A DNA stretch of 64,000 nucleotides from Chryseobacterium formosense (GTDB lineage: Bacteria > Bacteroidota > Bacteroidia > Flavobacteriales > Weeksellaceae). The notes beneath the pieces are model-generated. The model saw only the letters and a program-made list of their open reading frames with translations. It did not search any database and was not told where the DNA came from. This document shows positions 8,578 through 16,847 of the stretch, in pieces. The stretch is from positions 1 through 64,000 of the forward strand of contig NZ_FPAP01000001.1 of assembly GCF_900116415.1 (NCBI RefSeq), written 5' to 3'. The translations under genes were made by a program, and so were the position numbers. Position 1 is the stretch's first letter; every line of letters begins with the position of its first letter.

Positions 8578-9219
8578 ATGACACACTTAGAAAATATAGA
8601 AAAACTTTTCTCTAAAGACTTTGTAGAAAGTCCGTTATTAGAAAGTTTTGAAGTCGGAAAAATATATCTTTCGACCGGAAAACTGGTTGCCTGTGATCCT
8701 TTAATCACCAATGATATGCAGCCTTTTTCTACTGAGTTTCCAAAAGGAGACTTTCAGGTTTTGCTTCATAAAGAAAGAGAAAGCAATTGTGTTGCTTATG
8801 CCGAAATTATTTTCAGCAATGCCAACATTTCTTCATGGAAAATGGCGACTACGAGCAATCAGAATATTAAAGAACTTTCTGATGGTGAAGTTTTCGGTTA
8901 TCCCGTAGAAAGCGGGATGGGTTGTTTTATGGATCTGCAAACTCAGGAGCAGCTTAATCTTTTAGAACAAAAACTTTTCCAGAGAAAAGGAGACGATTTC
9001 ATGGGGATATATGAAGAGTTTTTTCATGAGCATTTTTTTGATGAAAACGGAGCGATAGACCAGTTTGCATTTTTAAAACCTAATGAAGAAAATCCGGGAA
9101 ATATTTTTGCTTTCGAAACTGGTTATGGAGAAGGTTTTTATGCAAGCTATATAGGATTTGACGATAAAAATAATCCGGTAAAAATAATTACAGAATTTAT
9201 TGAGATATTGGTCAATTAA
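8578..9219 (+). CDS. DUF4241 domain protein
   Basis: A 213-residue cytoplasmic protein of the DUF4241 family. The family pattern is visible: YLSTGKLVACDPLI near 30-43, a strand with DGEVFGYPVESGMGCFMD near 101-118, and a C-terminal NIFAFETGYGEGFYASYIGFD. There is no signal peptide or membrane segment. The biochemical function of the family is not known to me. Related proteins occur alone or near toxin/immunity genes, but no toxin gene is adjacent here. It lies between valS and a ribokinase-like gene on the same strand. Confidence 0.8.
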   Translation: MTHLENIEKLFSKDFVESPLLESFEVGKIYLSTGKLVACDPLITNDMQPFSTEFPKGDFQVLLHKERESNCVAYAEIIFSNANISSWKMATTSNQNIKELSDGEVFGYPVESGMGCFMDLQTQEQLNLLEQKLFQRKGDDFMGIYEEFFHEHFFDENGAIDQFAFLKPNEENPGNIFAFETGYGEGFYASYIGFDDKNNPVKIITEFIEILVN

Positions 9220-9272
9220 AATTCCTTACATTTAGTAGGTCATATTTATTGGCAAGTTTAACGAAATAAGTT

Positions 9273-10160
9273 ATGAATTTTTCTTCAGAACATCCAAAAA
9301 TTGTAGTTGTAGGCAGTTGTTCATTAGATTTGGTATTGTATACCGAAAAAATTCCAACATGCAATGAAACAGTGGTTGCAAGGCTCTCGGAAAATCATTT
9401 TGGAGGAAAAGGTGCCAATCAGGCAGTGGGCACGGCGAGATTGGGAGCAAGTGTTTACTTTGTCGGTTGTGTCGGGGTCGATCCTTTAGGGCAGCAAATC
9501 ATGCGTAACCTTGTGAATGAAAACGTAAATGTAGGTTTTGTTTATGAAACCGATCAGGAATCTACGGGAATTGCCTATGTCACCAATTGTGGCAGAGATT
9601 TTTCGATTGTAGTAGATCCTGCTGCCAATAAAAATGTTTCCATAAAACAAATTAGTGATGCTGAAAAATATATTTATTCATCCGACCTTGTTCTGGTTCA
9701 GTTAGAAATTCCGATAGAAGTAATAGAATACACAATAAAGAAAGCAAAAGATCTGGGTAAATTAGTAGGTCTTTACGCATCACCGGGAACAAAATTGAGT
9801 GATGAAATTCTTGATCAGGTAGATTTTATTGTGGCTAAAACCAATGAACTTTCAATAATTTTCGGAGAAGATCAGAGAGAAGATATCCTTAAAAAGTATT
9901 TCAATAAGTTATTTGTAAGAGACGAAACCAATTCGACTATTTATTTCGACGGAACCGAAATGAAATACTTCCGTAACGAAAATGAAAGCATGGTGTATAA
10001 AATGGGAATGGGAGATGCTTTTACCTCGGGTTTTGCCGTGGCTTTGTGTCATAAAAACACCCTTGAAGACTGCGTGAAATTCGGAAATCTTGTTTCTTCA
10101 AAAGTTTCTTTGGGGAAAGGTGCGCAGTCGGCTCTTCCTTATCTTAAAGATTTGATCTAA
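9273..10160 (+). CDS. Ribokinase-like PfkB family carbohydrate kinase
   Basis: A 295-residue member of the PfkB/ribokinase fold, which phosphorylates a sugar or nucleoside using ATP. PfkB signature 1 is at 41-60 (HFGGKGANQAVGTARLGA). Signature 2 is GMGDAFTSGF, with the catalytic Asp at 248. The segment usually reading NPAP is YASPG here, and the canonical GAGD is GMGD, both mild departures. The overall pattern is closest to ribokinase, but no ribose transport or pentose genes are nearby, so the substrate is left open. A terminator follows at 10219. Confidence 0.85.
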   Translation: MNFSSEHPKIVVVGSCSLDLVLYTEKIPTCNETVVARLSENHFGGKGANQAVGTARLGASVYFVGCVGVDPLGQQIMRNLVNENVNVGFVYETDQESTGIAYVTNCGRDFSIVVDPAANKNVSIKQISDAEKYIYSSDLVLVQLEIPIEVIEYTIKKAKDLGKLVGLYASPGTKLSDEILDQVDFIVAKTNELSIIFGEDQREDILKKYFNKLFVRDETNSTIYFDGTEMKYFRNENESMVYKMGMGDAFTSGFAVALCHKNTLEDCVKFGNLVSSKVSLGKGAQSALPYLKDLI

Positions 10161-10218
10161 ACGATATTTAATGCATATTGAAAAGTCTTCAATAATAAAG
10201 ATTTATAAAAGTAAAATT

Positions 10219-10243
10219 TCCACATTTGATGTGGATTTTTTTA
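10219..10243 (+). terminator. Terminator after the ribokinase-like gene
   Basis: tccacat (10219-10225) and atgtgga (10229-10235) pair around ttg, followed by a T-run. Confidence 0.75.
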
Positions 10244-10253
10244 TTTCTTGTTC

Positions 10254-11096
10254 ATGGAAAAACTGATACTGACCACTCAAGACCAAATTCATCTTACTGC
10301 ACATCTTTTTAAACCAGAAAACGACAACGGCAAAATCATCGTGATCAATTCCGCAACCGGAGTGAAACAGCAGGTTTACTTTTCTTTTGCCCAGTTTTTT
10401 GCCGAAAAAGGATTTACAGTTATTACGTACGACTATCGTGGAATTGGACTCTCAAAACCTCAGAAAATGAGAAATTTTAAAGCTTCGATGCGAATGTGGG
10501 GAAGTGAAGATTTCAGAACGATTACCGAATTTGTTGTGAATAATTTTCCAGATTACCAGAAGTTTTGTTTAGGACACTCTGTCGGCGCTTTAATCGTAGG
10601 AATGAATGAAAGATCAGAAATATTTGAGAGATTTGTTTTCGTCGCCACTCAAAATGCATTCATCGGAAACCTGAAATGGAACACAAAAATGGAAGCTTTT
10701 TTCGGTTTTGGATTGGCACAGCCGTTTTTCACAGAGCTATTTGGTTATTTTCCAGCGCATTGGTTCGGGTTGGGAGAAAGTCTTCCAAAAAATTGCGCTT
10801 ATGACTGGAGAACCTTAATTTTGAACAAGAAATCCACCGGAAAATTATTGCTTAAAACAAATGATTATTCTAAAAAATTAAATCAAAAAGTATTGGTTTT
10901 ATATGCTGAAGATGATGTTTGGTTAACTGAAAAAGGGGTGAAAAGTCTTCTCAGTGATGTTTATTCTGATCTTAAACCGACTTACAGACTTTTGAAGACT
11001 TCTGAATCGGAAAAAAGTGAAATTGGGCACGTCAATTTTTTCAGAAGTTATAATAAAAAGCTTTGGAATATTGTTTTAGATAACATCAAAGGTTAA
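10254..11096 (+). CDS. Alpha/beta hydrolase
   Basis: A 280-residue serine hydrolase fold without signal peptide. The nucleophile elbow GHSVGA lies near 107-112, preceded by the typical FTVITYDYRGIGLSKP strand-loop (about 54-69). The probable acid follows in LYAEDDVWLT, and the catalytic His in EIGHVNFF near the C-terminus. The frame opens 6 bases earlier at a TTG, but the ATG at 10254 gives the normal N-terminus (MEKLILTT). Substrate unknown. It resembles the YheT/COG4757 group of predicted esterases. The gene follows a terminator, so it is probably transcribed separately from the kinase. Confidence 0.85.
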   Translation: MEKLILTTQDQIHLTAHLFKPENDNGKIIVINSATGVKQQVYFSFAQFFAEKGFTVITYDYRGIGLSKPQKMRNFKASMRMWGSEDFRTITEFVVNNFPDYQKFCLGHSVGALIVGMNERSEIFERFVFVATQNAFIGNLKWNTKMEAFFGFGLAQPFFTELFGYFPAHWFGLGESLPKNCAYDWRTLILNKKSTGKLLLKTNDYSKKLNQKVLVLYAEDDVWLTEKGVKSLLSDVYSDLKPTYRLLKTSESEKSEIGHVNFFRSYNKKLWNIVLDNIKG

Positions 11097-11109
11097 GCAG
11101 TAAAAATTT

Positions 11110-11160
11110 CCCTCCAAAGGAGGGGTGGATAAATTTTCAAAGAAAATTTAGACGGGGTGG
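11110..11160. repeat. Two-hairpin interspersed element (ccctcc / ggaggg)
   Basis: A ccctcc-aaa-ggaggg hairpin (11110-11124) is followed by an aaattttc-aaa-gaaaattt hairpin (11131-11149), with ggggtgg repeated directly at 11122-11128 and 11154-11160. Such a GC-rich pair inside an AT-rich spacer looks like a small interspersed repeat rather than a gene-specific site. Confidence 0.6.
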
Positions 11161-11193
11161 TTTAAGCATAATCTACATTAAAATTTAATTCAA

Positions 11194-11838
11194 ATGAGCT
11201 ACGTTATAGAAAACACAATTCAATTCGTAAAGGAAAAACTTGAAGGAGCAGAAGCAGGACACGATTGGTTTCACATCGAAAGAGTCTGGAAACTTTCCAG
11301 AAAAATTGCTCAGACTGAAGAATGTAATCTGGAAGTTGTAGAACTTTCTGCACTGTTGCACGACATTGCCGATCCTAAATTTCATAATGGGGACGAAACT
11401 TTAGCCTTAAAAATCTCGAGAGAGTTTTTAGAAAGTCAGAATGTTGAAGAAAAGATTATTCAGCAGGTTTTATTCGTGATTCAGAATATTTCATTTAAAA
11501 ACAGGGGAGAAACTCCCAAAGATTTACCAATCGAATTAAAAATCGTTCAGGATGCAGACAGAATTGATGCCATCGGAGCGATAGGAATTGGCAGAACATT
11601 CAATTTCGGAGGTTTTAAAAATAACCTTATGTATCATCCCGATATTCAGCCAAAACTGAATATGTCGAAGGAAGAATACAAAAAATCGAACGGAACAACC
11701 ATTAATCATTTCTACGAAAAATTATTACTTCTGAAAGATTTGATGAACACCCATGAAGGCAAAAAAATAGCCGAAGAAAGACACCAATTTATGCAGGCTT
11801 TCCTCGACCAGTTTTTGAAAGAATGGAATGTGGACTAA
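11194..11838 (+). CDS. HD domain metal-dependent phosphohydrolase
   Basis: A 214-residue HD-superfamily hydrolase. The metal-binding pattern is complete: H23/H27 region (AGHDWFHIERV), the HD pair at 56-57 (LLHDIAD), and the late Asp in QDADRIDAIGAIGIGR near 122-125. The single-domain size and the DAIGAIG motif match the YedJ-type group of predicted nucleotide or phosphate-ester hydrolases. No regulatory domain is fused. Physiological substrate unknown. It lies on the same strand as the alpha/beta hydrolase, separated by a repeat element. Confidence 0.88.
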   Translation: MSYVIENTIQFVKEKLEGAEAGHDWFHIERVWKLSRKIAQTEECNLEVVELSALLHDIADPKFHNGDETLALKISREFLESQNVEEKIIQQVLFVIQNISFKNRGETPKDLPIELKIVQDADRIDAIGAIGIGRTFNFGGFKNNLMYHPDIQPKLNMSKEEYKKSNGTTINHFYEKLLLLKDLMNTHEGKKIAEERHQFMQAFLDQFLKEWNVD

Positions 11839-11864
11839 GATTCTGATGAGCTGTTTTAAATAAG

Positions 11865-11872
11865 TATCTTTG
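11865..11872 (+). promoter_or_regulatory. Possible -7 box for the small membrane protein gene
   Basis: TATCTTTG fits TAnnTTTG but lies only 5 bases before the ATG at 11877. If real, it would give a leaderless or nearly leaderless transcript, or the start codon is further in. No -33 box is evident. Confidence 0.35.
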
Positions 11873-11876
11873 CGAT

Positions 11877-12467
11877 ATGGGATTTATCATTTTTGTTATT
11901 TTTCTGTCATTGGTTTTATCGCTGCTTTTTTCAAAACTGAAAAGGGGCAGATTGGGTCAGTTGGCTAAACTGTTCCGTATTGCAAGTGTTGTTTTTGCAG
12001 TTTCTATTTTTACCTATTGGTTTATTAAAAAATCTGTTGTTCGGATTGTAAACGATTCTTTGTCTTTGCAGGTGATCAATAAACTTCCGCAACCGCTGGA
12101 TTTTTATGTAATCAATGTAAATAATCTGGATGAAAATACACCTTTAGAGACCAAACACATCGGAAAAATCCGTCCCGAATACTACAGAATTGAATATTTG
12201 AAGATGCATAAATCTGATGAATACTGGATCGCAGGATTTTTAGGCAAAAAAAATCTTGTTTATTTTTCGCAGCATTCAGTTCCGAATAAAAATATGGATC
12301 AGATGATTGAAGTACAGAATTACATCAACCAAAGCGAAAAACTATCGGATATTGCTAAAAAAGAGATTGATGAAGACAATTACCAAAATATGCTGATGGG
12401 AATCTGGGTAACGCTTTGTTTTCTTTTACTATTCCTCAATTTCGTTTTGCTGGTCAGAAGAAAATAA
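11877..12467 (+). CDS. Membrane protein of unknown function
   Basis: A 196-residue protein. Two hydrophobic helices at the N-terminus (about 1-20 and 34-52) are joined by a basic loop (SKLKRGRLGQ). A polar stretch of about 110 residues follows, probably extracytoplasmic, and one last helix lies at about 171-191 ending in VRRK. I do not recognise the family. The gene converges on the DUF72 gene with a 1-base gap between stop codons, so there is no room for a separate terminator. Confidence 0.7.
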   Translation: MGFIIFVIFLSLVLSLLFSKLKRGRLGQLAKLFRIASVVFAVSIFTYWFIKKSVVRIVNDSLSLQVINKLPQPLDFYVINVNNLDENTPLETKHIGKIRPEYYRIEYLKMHKSDEYWIAGFLGKKNLVYFSQHSVPNKNMDQMIEVQNYINQSEKLSDIAKKEIDEDNYQNMLMGIWVTLCFLLLFLNFVLLVRRK

Positions 12468-12468
12468 T

Positions 12469-13359
12469 TTAAAACAAACTCGGCATTTTATCTTGTCCCA
12501 TTACCGGAATATGAATATCGATTTTCCATTCTTTATTTAAATTCTCAATAAAATAGGCGGACAAAAGAGGTGATGCTTTTTCAATATTTTGATGAACAAA
12601 GAAATAGAGATTCTGCAAACCATCTTTTTTCCATGTTGTAAGATGTTGCAGCCAGTCGTTTAGCCTTTCATAATCACTTTCCGCATTGGCTCCTACGTAT
12701 CGGATGAACGCATTTGGTGTAGTCAACCGCATATGAAGCATATCTCTTCTTCCGGCGGTATCGACGATGATATTGGTAATATTGTTTTCTTCAAAAAGCG
12801 TACAGGTTTTGTCTAAAATTTCCTCATCTGTAAACCATTCTGTATTTCTTAACTCAATTGCTAACGGAACTTCTTTAGGCCATTTGTTAACGAATTGTTC
12901 TAGCCTTTCGTAATCTTTTGGCTTGAAATTATCATGAAGTTGAAGAAAAACCATTCCCAGTTTTTCATCGAAATTCAGAACTGCCGTTGCAAACTGAGTC
13001 ACAACATCATCAATATTCAAAAGTCTTCTGAAATGAGAAACAGTATTGGTGATTTTAGGGAAAAATTTAAAATCTGCAGGTGTTTTTTCCTTCCAGGTTT
13101 GCACCTGTTCCGATGTTGGCATTCCGTAGAAAGTTGCGTTTAATTCAATGGAGTTGAATTGAGTTGCGTAATAGGTTAATTCATCCTTTGTTCCTTTCGG
13201 GTAAAAACCTTTAAGATCGGTTTTGTTCCACTTTGCACAACCAATAGAGATGTTTTCAAGTCCTTTTTTATTTTGCTTTAAAATCTCTTTCGTTCTTGGA
13301 TGGTCTTTTGGTAACTTAAAATCTATTTTTGAAGGATCTTCTACTTGTCCGAATTTCAT
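12469..13359 (-). CDS. DUF72 (YecE-like) protein
   Basis: A 296-residue DUF72 protein, a TIM-barrel-like family present across bacteria with no established reaction. The family pattern is clear: ISIGCAKWNKTDLKGFYP near 37-54, then FNSIELNATFYGMPT near 68-82 and FKFFPKITNTVSHFRRL near 97-113, with the later IELRNTEWF. No signal peptide. It is a single gene with its own -7 box upstream and is unrelated in strand to the preceding plus-strand genes. Confidence 0.9.
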   Translation of the reverse strand: MKFGQVEDPSKIDFKLPKDHPRTKEILKQNKKGLENISIGCAKWNKTDLKGFYPKGTKDELTYYATQFNSIELNATFYGMPTSEQVQTWKEKTPADFKFFPKITNTVSHFRRLLNIDDVVTQFATAVLNFDEKLGMVFLQLHDNFKPKDYERLEQFVNKWPKEVPLAIELRNTEWFTDEEILDKTCTLFEENNITNIIVDTAGRRDMLHMRLTTPNAFIRYVGANAESDYERLNDWLQHLTTWKKDGLQNLYFFVHQNIEKASPLLSAYFIENLNKEWKIDIHIPVMGQDKMPSLF

Positions 13360-13395
13360 TGGGATTAGGTTTTAGGAATTATTAAACTACACTAA

Positions 13396-13403
13396 CAAAT
13401 ATA
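13396..13403 (-). promoter_or_regulatory. -7 box of the DUF72 gene
   Basis: CAAATATA reads TATATTTG on the minus strand, 37 bases before the ATG. It adjoins the terminator of the upstream XRE operon. Confidence 0.5.
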
Positions 13404-13432
13404 AAACAAAAACCACAGAATTTCTATGGTTT
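13404..13432 (-). terminator. Terminator of the XRE/membrane-protein operon
   Basis: On the minus strand aaaccatagaa pairs with ttctgtggttt (one wobble) and runs into a T-rich tract. Confidence 0.65.
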
Positions 13433-13469
13433 ATGTGTTAATCTGTTTTAAAATTACATTTGATTATTG

Positions 13470-13670
13470 CTAATCTTCCGGTTCCAGTTCAAAAATATCC
13501 TCCACCTTTTTACTGAAATACTTAGCAATTTTTAAGGCTAAGACCGTTGAAGGAACGTATTTTCCTGCTTCCATAGCATTGATCGTTTGTCTTGAAACTC
13601 CAATTTTTTTTGCTAGATCTTCCTGAGTAATATTTTTTAAAGCCCTTTCGATTTTAATAGTGTTTTTCAT
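13470..13670 (-). CDS. Small XRE-family transcriptional regulator
   Basis: A 66-residue Cro/CI-type helix-turn-helix protein and nothing else. The DNA-binding helices are at about 16-45 (TQEDLAKKIGVSRQTINAMEAGKYVPS), and the C-terminus is acidic (FELEPED). It resembles the YozG/YgzD-like mini-regulators often paired with small integral membrane proteins. Its ATG overlaps the end of the membrane-protein gene by 4 bases, so the two are coupled. Paired TGTAAA/TTTACA sites in front of the operon are candidate autoregulatory operators. Confidence 0.9.
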   Translation of the reverse strand: MKNTIKIERALKNITQEDLAKKIGVSRQTINAMEAGKYVPSTVLALKIAKYFSKKVEDIFELEPED

Positions 13671-14122
13671 TTTTTAAGCAATAAATAATTAAATCTGAAA
13701 ACATACAATACCAATGGTAAAAACATAATCAGGATCATTACGGTGAAGAAAAGTGTTCCGAAGATGGTTAAAAATAAAATCAAAACAATGGAATAGGTGA
13801 CAATAAGGCTCCAGAAAACAGATTTTAATCTTAAACTTGAAATATATTCATCCTCAATTTTTTCTTTGGAACAACCGATTAAAATTCCGCCGATAATGAT
13901 TAAAATTCCAAAGAGATTTGGAAATAAATCTATTTCTGCATTTTTAAATAATCCTGGCTCTTCACTGCTGAAAGGTAGTCCTGAATTATAAAAAACAGGC
14001 AACGAAACTTCCGGAAAATTGATCAAGTTTGAAAGTGATAATAATCCCATAGCTAATGATGGAATAAAAATTAACCAGCCTATTCTTTTATAGCGGTGTG
14101 GGAAAAGTTGTAATGTATTCAT
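13667..14122 (-). CDS. Membrane protein paired with an XRE regulator
   Basis: A 151-residue protein with about four hydrophobic segments (near 14-34, 68-84, 97-118 and 122-146); a polar stretch of about 30 residues, probably extracytoplasmic, separates the first two. I do not recognise a family. It is the first gene of a two-gene minus-strand operon whose second gene is the mini XRE regulator. Similar pairs are common in Firmicutes and Bacteroidota, where the regulator controls its own operon. A role beyond membrane location is not inferred. Confidence 0.75.
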   Translation of the reverse strand: MNTLQLFPHRYKRIGWLIFIPSLAMGLLSLSNLINFPEVSLPVFYNSGLPFSSEEPGLFKNAEIDLFPNLFGILIIIGGILIGCSKEKIEDEYISSLRLKSVFWSLIVTYSIVLILFLTIFGTLFFTVMILIMFLPLVLYVFRFNYLLLKK

Positions 14123-14142
14123 GTCTGTAATTTTTAATTATT

Positions 14143-14184
14143 CAAATGTAAAAAATATTTTACATATTGTAAAGTTTATTTTAC
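14143..14184 (-). promoter_or_regulatory. Promoter with paired TGTAAA dyads (candidate XRE operator)
   Basis: CAAATGTA (14143-14150) reads TACATTTG on the minus strand, a -7 box. It overlaps a perfect 8-bp inverted repeat atgtaaaa / ttttacat (14146-14153 with 14158-14165). A second, shorter dyad gtaaa / tttac lies at 14169-14173 and 14180-14184. Two dyads with the same half-site over a promoter are what an autoregulatory repressor site looks like. Confidence 0.6.
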
Positions 14185-14258
14185 TTTTTTATTTATGAAT
14201 CATAAATCACTACAAAAAGTTTTCTAATAACCGTTATTTTCATGCCTGGATTTTTAAC

Positions 14259-14310
14259 CACGAAGAGCACTAAAGATTTCACAAGGAACACAATCGTTGT
14301 GAGCTTCGTG
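14259..14310. repeat. Nested inverted repeat in the 345-base gap before nrdA's end
   Basis: cacgaag (14259-14265) is complementary to cttcgtg (14304-14310), and inside it cacaa-tcg-ttgtg (14289-14301) forms a second palindrome. No gene is seen in 14185-14467. The text (accacgaag...cacaaggaacacaa) looks like an interspersed repeat rather than coding sequence. Confidence 0.55.
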
Positions 14311-14390
14311 AACCGCCGTTGTGTACATTGTGGTAAAAAATAATCATGATGACAGCAAACAGCATTTATGGTTGAAAGTTTTTAAAACAA

Positions 14391-14419
14391 AAAAACCGCA
14401 GAAAAAATTTCCACGGTTT
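14391..14419 (-). terminator. Terminator after nrdA
   Basis: aaaccg and cggttt arms with two flanking wobbles face each other around an A/T loop. On the minus strand they are followed by a T-rich tract. It lies about 50 bases after the nrdA stop codon. Confidence 0.6.
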
Positions 14420-14467
14420 AATATTTTCACAGCCAAAGAACTTGACACTTTTTACTAGGCTCTTATC

Positions 14468-16126
14468 TTAAGCTTCACAAGCTGAACAAGTCACAAAATT
14501 CACCATCATTTCTTTAGAAACAGACGAACTTCTTTGGTAGTACAATGTTTTTACCCCTTTTTTCCAGGCTTCGATGTAAAGATAATTTACGTCTTTTACA
14601 GGCATCGTTGAAGGAATCTGCAGGTTCAGAGACTGCGCCTGATCAATGTATTGCTGTCTTTGTGCAGCCTGAGAAATGATCTCCATCGGAGAAATTTCTT
14701 TGAAGGTTTTAAATACTGCTTTCTCGTCTTCAGTCAACTCATTGATGTGTTGTACCGAACCGTGATTCAGCATGATGGTTCTCCATGTTTCTTCGTTGTC
14801 AAGACCTTTTTCTTCTAATAATTTAGCAAGATATTTATTCTTACGCATGAAGTTTCCTTTTGCCAAACCAGCTTTATAATAATTCGAAGCAAACGGCTCA
14901 ATTCCTGGAGAAGTTTGGCCCAAAATTGCCGAACTGGAAGTTGTAGGAGCAATTGCCATGGTTGTTGTATTACGGATTCCGTAACCTTTTAACAAGTCTG
15001 GCTCTCCATAGATATTTGCCAATTCTCTTGTCGCGATATCAGCTTGTTCTTTAATTCTTCTGAAAGCTCTTGCATTGAACTGAGTCGCCTCAAAACTTTC
15101 AAACGGAATCATGTTTTTTTGAAGATAAGAATGGTAACCTAAAACTCCCAAACCAAGCGCTCTGTGACGCATTGCGAAGTTTCTAGCTCCCTGAAGGTAG
15201 TAATTTCCTTCTGTTTTCTCGATAAATTCAGATAAAACAGCGTCAAGGAAGTAGATGGCTAATTTTACAGCATCCGTATCTTTCCACTCATCGTACAATT
15301 CTAGGTTCATCGAAGAAAGACAGCAGATGAAAGACTCTTCTCTTGTCGACGGAAGCATGATTTCCGAGCATAGATTACTTGCATTTACCGTTAAACCAAG
15401 ATCTTTATAAACCTGTGGTTTGTTTCTGTTAACGTTGTCAGTAAAGAAAATATAAGGAAGACCTTTTTGCTGACGGCTTTCCAAAACTCTCGCCCAGATT
15501 TTACGCTTATCCATATCGCCATCAATCATATCCTGCATCCAGTAATCAGGTACGCAAATTCCGGTAAACAGGTTTTGAATCGGGCTTCCGATGTCTTTGA
15601 TTGATAAAAATTCTTCAATATCTCCGTGGTCAATATCCAGATATGCTGCGAAAGCACCTCTTCTTACACCACCTTGGGAAACTACATCCATTGCAGTATC
15701 AAAAAGCTTCATGAAAGAAACCGCTCCCGAAGATTTTCCGTTGTCGGTAACGGCAGTTCCTCTGTTACGAAGTTCCCCGAAATATCCTGAAGTTCCGCCT
15801 CCGATTTTCGTCTGCATAATGACTTCACCCATTTTGTGGGTAATTCCTTCGATACTGTCCGGAATATGAACGTTGAAACAAGAGATTGGAAGACCTCTCT
15901 GTGTTCCCATATTGGCCCAGACCGGAGAAGAAAAACTGATCCAGCCTTTGGTAATCATTTCTTTGAAAGCAGGCTGTAGTTCAGGTTTGTATAGTCTTTT
16001 TGCTGCGGCAGTGGTAATTCTGTCAATCGCACCGTCTACGGTTTCTCCTTTCAGAAGGTAACCTCTGTTCAACATTTGCTCAGATTCTTCGTTGAGCCAC
16101 CAGATATTTGTATTTTGTTCTTCCAT
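14468..16126 (-). CDS. nrdA: Ribonucleoside-diphosphate reductase, alpha subunit (class I)
   Basis: The catalytic subunit that reduces ribonucleotides to deoxyribonucleotides. At 552 residues it is short because there is no N-terminal ATP cone, so dATP inhibition at that site is absent. The active-site signature NLCSE lies at 251-255 (thiyl radical Cys253). The redox pair is C83 (PISCFN) and a Cys at 268-269. The radical-transfer Tyr pair lies in TLYYQR, and the C-terminal shuttle CSAC is at 547-550. The partner nrdB lies upstream on the same strand, separated by a HEPN-like gene, an ABM-like gene and 418 bases of repeat-rich DNA. Confidence 0.96.
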   Translation of the reverse strand: MEEQNTNIWWLNEESEQMLNRGYLLKGETVDGAIDRITTAAAKRLYKPELQPAFKEMITKGWISFSSPVWANMGTQRGLPISCFNVHIPDSIEGITHKMGEVIMQTKIGGGTSGYFGELRNRGTAVTDNGKSSGAVSFMKLFDTAMDVVSQGGVRRGAFAAYLDIDHGDIEEFLSIKDIGSPIQNLFTGICVPDYWMQDMIDGDMDKRKIWARVLESRQQKGLPYIFFTDNVNRNKPQVYKDLGLTVNASNLCSEIMLPSTREESFICCLSSMNLELYDEWKDTDAVKLAIYFLDAVLSEFIEKTEGNYYLQGARNFAMRHRALGLGVLGYHSYLQKNMIPFESFEATQFNARAFRRIKEQADIATRELANIYGEPDLLKGYGIRNTTTMAIAPTTSSSAILGQTSPGIEPFASNYYKAGLAKGNFMRKNKYLAKLLEEKGLDNEETWRTIMLNHGSVQHINELTEDEKAVFKTFKEISPMEIISQAAQRQQYIDQAQSLNLQIPSTMPVKDVNYLYIEAWKKGVKTLYYQRSSSVSKEMMVNFVTCSACEA

Positions 16127-16361
16127 GTTCTTTTATATTGTAAAATGTACGTTGTACATTGATTTTTTATTTTTTAGGAGCATCAAGTTTTGTACTTCTC
16201 CTCATTGTTCTGCCTGCTTTCGCTACTCGCTTTTTTTGTTATTGCAAACAAATTGAAGTAATTTATTGAACTGTTTGTCTGCCACAATTACAAAAAGAGC
16301 TCAGACAGGCCGCTCAATCAGGGCTAAGACAATGATTTGTTTTCTTTACTTCTTCATCCAG

Positions 16362-16493
16362 CCATTGCGTGGAACGAAGCAATTTTTTTAAGTTTCGGCT
16401 AAAAGCCTTTTCTTATTGATTCAAGTTTGTCATTCCGAGGAACGAGGAATCTCTATTTTGTTTGTGAGATGCTTCGACTCCGCTCGGCATGAC
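16362..16493. repeat. Interspersed repeats of the cattgcg-ggaacgaagcaa type
   Basis: The 418-base gap 16127-16544 has no gene. It holds cattgcgtggaacgaagcaa (from 16363) and a 65-base imperfect palindrome that begins gtcattccgag (16429-16439) and ends ctcggcatgac (16483-16493), with one mismatch between arms. A third, decayed relative (gttattgcgaggaataaaat) lies at 16854-16873. The shared core suggests one dispersed family. Bases 16160-16360 hold nothing I recognise. Confidence 0.65.
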
Positions 16494-16544
16494 ATCTCTA
16501 ATACTAACTGTTTCGACGCTCGCTTCGCTTGCTCCTCAATTTAT

Positions 16545-16847
16545 CTATTCAACTTCAACAGATTTCAATATTTCTACTTTATGAGAATCATTCAATCCGC
16601 TTTCGTCTCTTAATTTCTGAAATTCTTTGAAAGACGGAATATTTAATACCGTATTCTGTACTTCTTCGTTTTCATAATTTGAAAAATGAACAAACGTAAC
16701 ACCGTCTTCTTTTACAAAAACTTTATATTCAAATTTTGTCTGGTCTAAAGCTTTAAAATCATTCAAAAACTGCTGAATATTGCTTTTGTTTTCAGAAACA
16801 AATTCAGGTTTTACGGTATAGGTTACGATGACGTTAATCATTTTCAT
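16545..16847 (-). CDS. ABM (antibiotic biosynthesis monooxygenase)-like small protein
   Basis: A 100-residue protein with the dimeric alpha/beta barrel pattern of the ABM family: an initial strand INVIVTYTVKPEF, a helix (SENKSNIQQFLNDFKAL), a strand FEYKVFVKEDGVTFVHFSNYE, then a helix (PSFKEFQKLRDES) and a last strand KVEILKSVE. Members act as heme- or quinone-modifying enzymes or have no known role; no specific residues allow a choice here. An alternative start two codons in (MINV) is possible. It lies between a HEPN-like gene and nrdA on the same strand. Confidence 0.65.
   Translation of the reverse strand: MKMINVIVTYTVKPEFVSENKSNIQQFLNDFKALDQTKFEYKVFVKEDGVTFVHFSNYENEEVQNTVLNIPSFKEFQKLRDESGLNDSHKVEILKSVEVE

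Noticed and set aside
15591..15869. 92-codon open frame antisense to nrdA
   Set aside because: Antisense to a highly conserved enzyme gene, with no independent support.
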